Source: Ophioceras dolichostomum
Taxonomy: Eukaryota; Ascomycota; Sordariomycetes; Magnaporthales; Ophioceraceae
DNA: 64,000 nt
Direction of reading: 5' to 3'
Assembly: GCA_003049485.1 (NCBI GenBank)
Contig: PYST01000029.1
Span: 62,001-126,000, forward strand
The notes below the pieces were generated by a model. It searched no databases and had not been told where the DNA came from. It saw only the letters and a list, made by a program, of their open reading frames with translations. Below, piece after piece: positions 56,032-64,000 of the stretch. A program made the position numbers and the translations under genes. Numbering within the stretch: position 1 is the first letter of the stretch; the number at the start of each line of letters is the position of its first letter.

Positions 56032-58521
56032 CTACTCGATACGCTTCTTCCCCTCCTCGGCGCTGACATACCTCGCCGTGCTGAGGCCACGCTCATGACG
56101 CACCACAAACGACCCAATCAGCTTGTCTTTCCTGATCTTGCTGATCGTCTCCTGGTAGCCCTCCGCAGCCCAGGGGCGGGGATTCAGCTTGGGCCAGTTG
56201 ACCTGGATAAACAGAGACACGGACTTAGTTAGCACTAGCAGACATACAGATATACATTGGATGACGAAAGCAGAGTCGACAAGGAGGGCAAAGAAAAAAG
56301 GAAAAAGAAAAAAGGAAAAAGAAAAAAGGAAAAAGAAAAAAGGAAAAAGAAAAAAGGAAAAAGGAAAAAGGAAAAAACCTACGAAGAGCACTCCATTGGT
56401 GAGCACAAAATACAAACACCACACCGCCACGGCGCCCCAGAACATGATGAACACCCTCAACGGCAGCACCGCCGCGTCCGGCAGCCTCTTGGTGAACACG
56501 CCCACCAGGAGCAGGAACACGCTGAAGCCCAGGATGTGCGGGATGGCCTGGATCATCAGCGGCCTGCGGTCCGCGAACACGGCCCCCGCGCCGATGTTGG
56601 CCGTGCCGGGGAGGTACGCCCCCAGGAACAGATCGAACGCGTCCTGTCGGGGGCCGTCCAGGAAGTTGTTCCTGCAGTACCTCGTGATGGCCACGTTGAG
56701 GTCCTGCAAGGCCCCCTTCTTCGTCCGCACGCCCATGCGCGTCAGGTCGGTCTTCATGGCACCCGTGCCGGAGTACGAGCGCGAGACCGTGTCGGCGTTG
56801 TCGGCCCACACGTTCCGGAACAGGAACTCGAAGGCGGGATCCTCGTCCTTGAAGGTTCTTCCGGGCTGCATCAGGCCGCAGTCGACGAGCATGGCGTCGA
56901 GGGCGTGGCGCGCCAGCAGGGACTGCACGACGTTGGTGCGGTCGAGGCAGTCCATGCAGTTGGAGCGCACGACGGAGGTCTGGTACGAGCGCACGTCCAG
57001 GCCCTTGCCGTCCACGAGGGCCGAGGTCGGCGAGTCGACGGCGCGGAAGTAGCGCTGTGAGGCCAGGGCGTCGCGCATCTGGTCGATGAGCAGCTGGGCG
57101 CGGTGCATCTGCAGGCCCTTGGTCTCGGAGTGAAAGTCGAAGTAGATGTAGTGCAGCCGGTCGAAGATCTGCTGCTTGGTGTCCGCATCGATGGTGTGCA
57201 CCTTCTCGTCGGTGCGATCGTCGGCCTGCACGCGCTCCCGCTGCGGGGACGACACGAGCCGGTGCACGACCTGCTCGTACGCCTCCTTGGCCGGCTTCTC
57301 CCTGCCCTTCTGGTTCACCAGGTTGACGAGGTAGTTGTCGCCGTAGATCTGGATCTGCTCGCGGAAGTGCGCCGCCGCCGCGGGTAGGGCCGAGTCGATG
57401 CTCTTGACCTGCAGCTTGGGCGTGTACTTCAGGCTGTTGATCTCGGCCCAGAAGGCCGGGATGCTGCCGCGCGTCTGCACGTACGCCATGATCTGCATCT
57501 CCTTGCCGGTGTTGTCGCCGCCGCCGGCCTTGCCGCTCTGCATGTCGGGGCTCCCCGGGAAGCCGCCCAACCCGCCTGCGGAGTCGTTGAGGACCACAAC
57601 CTGCTCGGTCTCGTTGTAGTTGGCGGCGTGGCCGTCCTGGTCCAGCCCGCGGTTGAGGTAGCGCGTGCCGGCGCGGTAGCGGGAGCGGCGCGAGATGAGG
57701 GCGAGCGTCAGGGGCGTGCTCTTGAAGCGCGTCTTGTGGATCTCCAACATGCCGTACATGACGGGCAGGATGAAGGGGTCCGCGGCCGGCTGGGGGCCCG
57801 GGTTCGCGCGCGAGCCGGACTGGCGGAGGGAGATGAGGCTGGACTGCACGAAGCGGTTCCAGAAGAAGCGGTCGTCGGCGCGCATCCAAAGAGGGGTCGA
57901 GTTGCCGTGCTGCGACTGCCGCTGGAAACTGTTGGTCACGTCGAGCGAGTACGAGAAGTAGAGCTGGCTCTCCTTGATGAAGCCCCGGAGGAGGGCCAGG
58001 AACTTGTCCTCGTCGAGATCGCGGATCTGGCGCTCGCGCAGCGGGAGGAGGTCCGTCGAGATCACCTTGTAGATCATGTGGCCCCTGAGGCGGCCCACGG
58101 GCTGGGCCTTGGTGATGATGATCACATATTGGTCTGCATATGGGGAGAGAGTCAAGGCAAGAGGAGCCAGTTAGACATTGGAGGGTATGTGCCCGCTACT
58201 TATGGCTACGGGGTAGTGACCATTGTTGGGCCGCGGGGTCGACGAGAAAGTGGGCATGGGCATGCAAGGGGAAAGGGAGAGAGAGGCGAGAGAGTTGAGG
58301 GGCTTCTACCTACCTAGCCTTAGGCTGATGATGCCGAGTATCCCAGCAATGCTGGAGACACGAATGACACGCTTCCCGTGCAATGCATGGCTCTCGGTAA
58401 GCCGGAGATCTCCCGTCGGCCGGCCAATGGTCAACGCTGGGGCGTTTGGTGACGAGGGCGAGGTGAAGGTGTACGAGTCCGCCGCCACCTGGACATTGAT
58501 ATCTCTATAAGGGAGTGCCAT
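56032..58521 (-). CDS. SAC1: Sac1 phosphoinositide phosphatase
   Basis: Removes phosphate from phosphoinositides, mainly PI4P, at ER and Golgi membranes. Exons 58521-58314, 58133-56383 and 56202-56032, with two introns of 180 nt each, join to 709 residues. The N-terminal Sac domain begins MALPYRDINVQ and includes SLRLDQYVIIITKAQPVGR across the first junction. The catalytic CX5RT motif is CMDCLDRT at 462-469, inside RSNCMDCLDRTNVVQSLLAR. Two C-terminal membrane segments are visible before intron 2 (IPHILGFSVFLLLVGVF and FIMFWGAVAVWCLYFVL), followed by NGVLF-VNWPKL, which is the conserved Sac1 tail. The protein is longer than yeast Sac1 (623) because of Gly/Gln-rich inserts in the Sac domain and about 30 residues at the end. 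Intron 2 consists largely of a TTTTTTCC-type repeat and is in frame without stops. Rab5 lies divergently upstream. Confidence 0.95.
56290..56377. repeat. AAAAAAGGAAAAAG tandem repeat in Sac1 intron 2
   Basis: Poly-purine tandem repeat with a unit of about 14 bases on the plus strand, occupying half of the 180-nt second intron of the Sac1 gene, immediately after its donor site. On the coding strand it is only T and C, so no stop codon can arise in any frame. Confidence 0.95.
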
Positions 58522-59637
58522 GGTGGCTCCCGTCTTTCTTCTTCTTTTGCCTTGCTTGATCCAGGATGCAGGATATAGGATGAAAGGACGGAGAACAGGA
58601 GGCTAAGAGCTCAGAAAACGAGGTATAGTGCAAATTACAGCTCAATTATTCCATATTTGGTGTTGGCTGATAGGAATTCCTCGAGGCGGCGCAGGGTAGG
58701 AAGTTGGTGAGACGACATGATGGGGCGAGGCCAGGTGGTGGCACCCGCTCCGTGGCTGCAGCTGGCACAAGCTCGGGACAGGTTGCAGTGCGGTGTGGGT
58801 GTGCAGCAGCCGCCACAGCGCAATTTCGTCACTGTTCATCAGCACCTCCCTCTCAGCTATTGTTAGTCGCCAAGCTTGTGAACAGCGCAGGGCCGCGTGT
58901 GCACGGACATAGCGGCGCTCCGGGATTCACGTGGATCCCGAGAAATGCCACAGGCCAAGACGGCTTACATAATGCACATGCCTCTTTGGCTCCAGCCTAT
59001 CGTGCGGCGCTGGTAGTGGGCAGCGGGCGGTGGTGGGTGGGCCATGGGCCGCCTAATCAGCAGGGCCTGACGTGTGCAACTGCGCTGCACAGCCCAGCAA
59101 ATCCAGCGAGACTCAGGTCCCGTAATCACACCTGAGGCCCCATCCACGACGACTCACAACCTCTGTCACTGGTCGCTGGCCTCTGGTCCAGAGCTGGAAC
59201 TAGTACCGCCTTCGTACCACCGACATCAACTACCAAGCAGGCTCCCAACAATTTGAGACTGTGCTTGTCTATCTGTCGTCGTCGTCGCCGTCCTGCTCCA
59301 CCGCCGCCGTCGCCGCCAGTGTGCACGATTCGCACCGTCTCTCTTTGCATCAGTGAACGAACAGGAAAAAGATTCCTGAGGAACAGCTCTTTGTTTCTCT
59401 CGTCTTTTGTTCGAAACGCAGCGCCGCACGCCGTCCCTTTTGGTCCTTTGCCGCCGCCATCCGACCCGCTGTTGTTGCCGCCACCCCGGACGCACCAACT
59501 CCAAACCACCTATTCCGTACCTGCATCTTCGAATACAGCTTTGAAGCGCCGAGTCGATACCATTCCTCTACCCTTTGTCTTGACCGCTCGCCGAATCTCC
59601 TTTTTCATCTTCAACCTACCCCACAGCCTCCTACACG
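58522..59637. promoter_or_regulatory. divergent promoter region of Sac1 and Rab5
   Basis: 1.1 kb between the two start codons. Near Rab5 it is pyrimidine-rich, with CGT/CGC triplets at 59275-59316 and a CT-rich leader up to the ATG, typical of strongly expressed fungal genes. No reading frame here is convincing. Confidence 0.6.
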
Positions 59638-60815
59638 ATGGCATCACGACCCGGTCCCCCCGGCGCCCGCGGCATGGGCAGCAACCGGTTTGCGCAGTTT
59701 AAGTTGGTTCTGCTGGGTAAGGACCGTCCACGTCTTGTTCTGGCCTGTTCCCCTGTCCATAGAACGGGCCATAGCAAGCTGTCGTTGTGTGACACGTGGC
59801 TAACTCATGTTCCCTTTGTTTTCATCAGGCGAGTCCGCTGTCGGAAAGGTAGAGAAGCTTCCCACGATCGAGTTCCGAATCTCTGTCGGCTAGCCCCGAA
59901 TACCCATGACAAGCCCCTTCCCCTTTACCTATCGGGGCTGCTTAAACTGACGCAACCCTCCTGCAGAGCTCGATAGTCCTACGGTTCGTGAAGGTACGTC
60001 GTCGTCTGTTCTCGCTTTCCTAATCCTAGTATTCTTGGCTACCAGAGGGGTGCTAACGTCAAAGCTGCGGACCTCCAGGACCAATTCGATTCGTACCGAG
60101 AATCAACTATCGGCGCCGCGTTCCTAACACAGACCATTTCGCTCGACGAGAACACGACGGTCAAGTTCGAAATCTGGGACACGGCTGGTCAGGAGCGGTA
60201 CAAGTCACTGGCGCCCATGTATTACCGGAACGCGAACTGCGCTGTCGTCGTGTATGACATCACTCAGACCGTACGTTGGACCCCCGGCCATCCCCGGCCT
60301 ACCCGGCGCAGGCCAACCCTCGTCTACTCATTCTACTCCCCTGAATCTTCGACCCGAGCCCATGAGTAGCCCGACCATGCAGTCCGATACACTCGAGTTG
60401 CCAGCAACACCCGGCCCCGTCGCTAGCCTAACTAACCGCGACCAAAAAACAGTCGTCCCTCGACAAGGCAAAGGCGTGGGTGAAGGAGCTGCAGCGCCAG
60501 GCGAACGAGAACATCATCATCGCGCTCGCGGGGAACAAGCTCGACCTGGTGGCGCCCAACGTGAAGGAGGAGCCGGACAAGCGCGCGGTGCCCACGGAGG
60601 AGGCGGCGGCCTACGCCCGCGAGGCGGGCCTGCTCTTCTTCGAGACATCGGCCAAGACGGCCGAGAACGTGCGCGAGCTGTTCACCGCCATCGCCAAGAA
60701 GCTGCCGCTCGACCAGGTCGGCCCCAGGCACTCGAGGCCCGGCCAGCGGCCCGGCGTGAGCCTATCCTCGCCCGAGGGCGCGAATACCCAGACCAACGGA
60801 CCCTGCGCCTGCTGA
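59638..60815 (+). CDS. Rab5-type GTPase (Ypt5/Vps21 family)
   Basis: Small GTPase of early endosomes that controls vesicle fusion. Five exons: 59638-59716, 59829-59848, 59967-59993, 60079-60270, 60453-60815. The second and third are only 20 and 27 nt. All introns (112, 118, 85, 182 nt) are GT-AG and phases join to 226 residues. The P-loop GESAVGKS (27-34) is split over three exons: Gly27 is shared by exons 1 and 2, ESAVGK is exon 2, and Ser34 starts exon 3. Rab5-specific effector sequence ESTIGAAFLTQTI is at 50-62. WDTAGQ is at 75-80 with catalytic Gln80, NKLD at 134-137 and ETSAK at 170-174. The tail ends GPCAC, giving two cysteines (224, 226) for double geranylgeranylation. A fungal genome may hold more than one Rab5, so I give no symbol. 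Confidence 0.95.
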
Positions 60816-62398
60816 ACGAAACCTTGCAAAGACTGAAAACAAAACAGCCAAATCCCGCTCCCGACCGATTCTCCCGCACCGTGCTTCTTCTCGGCTTCGA
60901 TGTCTCGCAGTCTACTTACTGCCCGCGGTGCCTCCACCGATGTCCTTGTGCCACCGTCGCTTTCTTTCGGCACTTGCTGTACCAGTTACCTTTGCCACGC
61001 TAGTCCTCCCCCCTGATATATAGTGAGGGGGTAGCCATTTTCGAACAGCTTGCGTTTCTGCACAGGACTGGTTCAGGCGTTTCCTGGCTCTATGATTGTA
61101 GGAGTCCTCGCAAAGTGACTATTGGGAGGATATAGACGCAGGTGGCCCGAGAGCAGAGGTCGAGACGATGGTGGTGGACGTACGTGGGAACGCAACGGCA
61201 GTGAGGTCGTCGCATAGACTGTTGGGCTCGGTCGTCTTTTTTTTTTTTCTTTTTCCCTCCCTTCCTTCGTTTCTTTACGGATATGAGGAACGTATATTCT
61301 TCAGGAGTCGTTTTTCTTCTTGTCGGTACGAATTCGTGTCAGCAACAACAAACCCCACGAAACCCTTTTTAATGCCTACCTTAACTTACCTTCCATCTTC
61401 AATACGTTTTCTCATGTTCTCACCTTCGGTCGCGCTCCTGCTGGTACCCTTCCTTTGTGTTTCTTCCTTCGCTTGCAGCCGTCGTCTGGGTGCCTTCTCA
61501 CGATCTCTTTTCTTTGCTTGGTTCGTCTTTTTCATTCATGGTTTTGGGGCATGCTATGTCGGGTTCCGGCCCAGCAGTGTGAGAAACGGAGAGTGAGAGA
61601 GTGGTAGGAGAACGAGACGACTGGTTTTTTTTCTTTCTGGGTTGGGAATGCCGACAGGCCTGTCACAAGCGCCAGGGTGAGGATGACCCTCACGACCATG
61701 CGTCGATACATACATAGATCCTGTCAAGAGGGGCGCGTGTCTTGTTGGGTTTGGCTGATTTCAAGATCCCCGCGTCATCGTCATCATCACTCTGAGAAGG
61801 AAGCTCGGCCGGTTGCCCCCGGTTTTTCGATCTTAAGAGAGAGAGCATTCTGCCACGTCATGATTTTTTCTTCTTTTGTAAAGTAGTCGCACGCAATAGA
61901 GTGGACAACAGCTTCGCATCGTTTGAATATTCCTAGGTTACTTGGCAGTTCTCAGCTCAGAGGCTGTTGAGAGCTAATAAGCTTGATTACACATGTAGTT
62001 CTGGGAAGCAGCACAAAGTCCCGAGGAATCTACGAAGAACCGGAATGTTCATATAGCGAATCGGTGACATCCAGCGCCTAGCTAATAAACTGTCCTTTTT
62101 AGAAACTAGACCTGTTCCCAGAGGCGGAATATCGTGCTATTTGCAGCTTCTTTTTACGATGGGTACAAGCTTGAGCTAAATGAAGTGAGGTCCCGCCTAC
62201 CGGACGGCCCCGATTTTTCCCACGTCATGATTAGCCGAACTTTTCCCAGTCCCGTTCCTGCGCCGATGGCCCGACCTTGACATTTTCGAGATCCCGAAGC
62301 TTGCCAAGCTGTTGACGCCTCGAATTCACGCATGCACGCACAATTCGCAGCCGCAATTCCAGCATCAACAGCGTCGCAGCCCGCCATCAGCCTCCCTC
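60816..62398. other. intergenic stretch between Rab5 and Mic60
   Basis: The left half is T-rich and pyrimidine-rich and probably holds the Rab5 3' untranslated region. A 142-codon frame at 61168-61596 has Phe/Leu/Ser-rich sequence from these tracts and is not convincing. The right end should be the Mic60 promoter. Confidence 0.55.
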
Positions 62399-64000
62399 AT
62401 GTTACGGACATCACTCAGATCCGTTAGAGGGCCGGGCGGCAGGGCCATTGCCGCTGCCGCTGGCCGTCAATGGCAAGCTGCGGCAGCGTGCCCAGCTCGG
62501 GCGATCGGCCAGGTACGTTTGGCTTCCTACGGGGCTTTGATCGAGCACGCGAGCTTAAGGCCAGCCAAGCTTTGAGCAGAGATTTAGCAGTATACTATGT
62601 CACAATATGGAAGACTGATCATACTGTTTGTATCCATAGAGGTATTACGCCGATGATAAGAAGTTTGGTTCTTCGATTCCCCAACCAGCCGTCATCCCGC
62701 CCTCAGAGACCCGCACAGCCGCCGAGGGCAAGCTCCCGTCCGAGTCCGCACCAAAGGCTATCCCCGCAGAGGAAGTGCCTTCGACGCCTCCACCGCCACC
62801 ACCTCCTCGCAAGAAGGGCTTCTTCCGACGACTACGAAACTATGTCCTGACACTCTCGGTGCTGGGCGCGCTGGCCTTCGGCGGTGGCGTCTGGTACTCG
62901 CGCGTCAACGACAACTTCCACGACTTCTTCACCGAGTACGTGCCCTACGGCGAGCAGGCCGTGCTGTACCTGGAAGAGATGGACTTCAGGAAGCGCTTCC
63001 CGCGCATCTCCCAGCGAGGTGCCGCGGGCGGGGCTGGCAGTGGTGGTGACCCGAAGAGCGGCGCCGCCAATGTCAGCATCCCCGCCCAGAGCGGCGCCTC
63101 CTGGAGGGTCGCCGACAGCCCCGAGCCGGCTAAACGCCAGTCGAGTGCCGTCAAGGAAGCCAAGACCGCTGCAGCCCAGAAGTCAGAGGAGTCGAAGGCT
63201 AAGTCTCCAGCCCCGGCTGCTGCTCCTACTGCTGCTGCCGCTACGCTTGTCCCCACGACGCCCGCCGCTCCGAAGGAGAATCCCGCTCCCGCTGCCGATA
63301 CCACGCCGGTTGCCAAGGCCCCTCAGCCCGTTGAGGAGCCCGCCGCGCCAGCTGCGTCCGAGTCTAAGAAGTCCCGGAAGAGAAGATCGTCCTCAACCTC
63401 GGCACCCGCACCCGCACCAGTAACCCCAGCCTCCATCGCCCAGGCCAACTTCAAGCCGCCCGAGGTGGACGAGCCGTCCCGCTGGCCTCCCGCGTCACCC
63501 ATCGACCCCCTCGCCGTCAAGGACGCCTCGGAGCCGGTTGTGCAGGACCTGGTGCGTATGCTCAACGACATGATCGCGGTGATCAACGCGGACGGCGCCG
63601 AGGAGAAGTACAGCGCCACCGTCGGCAAGGCCAAGGACGAGATCAACCGGGTCGGGCAGAAGATCCGCGACATGAAGCGCGGCGTCGAGGCCGAGGCGGC
63701 CAAGCAGGTGAAGGCACAGTCCGACAACCTGCAGACGTACGCGACCGACCTGATCGAGCGGCTCGAGGCGCACATGACGGCCCAGGAGAAGCGGTGGCGC
63801 GCCGAGTTCGAGTCCGAGCTCGCTCGCCTGCAGGAGTCGTACGAGAACCGCGTGCGCACCATGACGGAGCGCGAGAGGCGGCTCAATGAAGAAAAACTCC
63901 AGAACCGCCTGCTCGAGCAGGCCATCGAGCTGCAGCGCCGCTTCGCCGCCGACGTGCAGGAGCGCGTCGAGCGCGAGCGCGACGGCCGCCTGGGCCGCCT
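62399..64000 (+). CDS. MIC60: MICOS subunit Mic60 (mitofilin), 3' end beyond window
   Basis: Core of the inner-membrane complex that forms crista junctions in mitochondria. Exon 1 is 62399-62512 and exon 2 runs from 62640 past the window end; the 127-nt intron has GTACGT and TAG ends in phase 0. The Arg/Ala-rich start MLRTSLRSVRGPGGRAIAAA is a mitochondrial presequence, with likely processing near RYYADDKKFGSS. A membrane segment YVLTLSVLGALAFGGGVWY lies at about residues 104-122, followed by YVPYGEQAVLYLEEMDFRKR, typical of fungal Mic60. A long Ala/Pro-rich linker comes next, then a coiled coil running to the window edge (for example AKDEINRVGQKIRDMKRGVE). About 491 residues are visible; the C-terminal mitofilin domain is outside. 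Also known as Fcj1. Confidence 0.93.

Noticed and set aside
56189..57060. Plus-strand frames antisense to Sac1
   Set aside because: Their Lys/Glu-rich starts come from the purine repeat of the Sac1 intron and the rest mirrors the coding exon.
56225..57889. 554-codon minus-strand frame overlapping Sac1
   Set aside because: It is a shifted frame of the GC-rich Sac1 exon; the translation is Arg/Pro/Ala-rich nonsense whereas the Sac1 frame has the catalytic motif.
32000..64000. Secondary-metabolite or defence gene cluster
   Set aside because: The genes are unrelated housekeeping functions with no synthase, tailoring enzymes, transporter or cluster regulator.

Overview
The window looks like nuclear DNA of a filamentous ascomycete (Pezizomycotina, probably Sordariomycetes). 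The evidence is short spliceosomal introns of about 75-350 nt with GTAAGT/GTATGT-type donors, GC-rich codon use, fungal-type proteins (a ZtGT2/Cps1-like glycosyltransferase, an Rrn9-like factor, a membrane-anchored beta-propeller protein, Mic60) and an intron-containing tRNA-Leu. It is not bacterial or viral. The assembly has three places with unknown bases: 84 N next to a long G run near 3.8 kb, one N at 25389, and 3 N inside a C run near 35.0 kb.

Layout. From 1 to about 32 kb the DNA is gene-poor. The only gene I can build there is a four-exon family-2 glycosyltransferase on the minus strand (10144-12166). It is flanked by about 10 kb and 20 kb in which I find no convincing coding sequence, but many simple repeats, a dispersed CCTA/TAGG tetranucleotide motif, a 44-copy GT microsatellite and a diverged direct repeat (26.4-27.2 kb).

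From 32 kb the window becomes gene-dense: a disordered conserved fungal protein (+, 32303), a SPRY-domain protein (+, 36640), a conserved acidic protein (-, 38224-39359), mitochondrial isoleucyl-tRNA synthetase (+, 39753-44550), a type II membrane protein with a lectin-like beta-propeller (-, 45056-47132), a decayed and an intact tRNA-Leu(CAG) (-, 47.9-48.3 kb), an amidase (+, 49177-51834), an Rrn9-like RNA polymerase I factor (+, 52574-55516), Sac1 phosphoinositide phosphatase (-, 56032-58521), Rab5-type GTPase (+, 59638-60815) and Mic60 (+, 62399 to the window end, truncated).

The genes are mostly housekeeping: translation in mitochondria, tRNA supply, rDNA transcription, phosphoinositide turnover, endosome traffic and crista architecture. 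They do not form one pathway or a biosynthetic cluster. Sac1 and Rab5 are divergently arranged, as are the acidic protein and the Ile-tRNA synthetase; each pair may share a promoter. Intron models were built by hand from splice sites and reading-frame phase, and for every multi-exon gene with a stop the coding total is divisible by three.

The least expected observations are a roughly 350-residue extension after the zinc motif of the Ile-tRNA synthetase, an intron of Sac1 whose retention would be in frame and encode a hydrophobic Phe-rich segment, micro-exons of 17-27 nt in the amidase and Rab5 genes, a decayed tandem tRNA-Leu copy, and the gene desert around the glycosyltransferase. I did not find a clear new defence, mobile or regulatory system.
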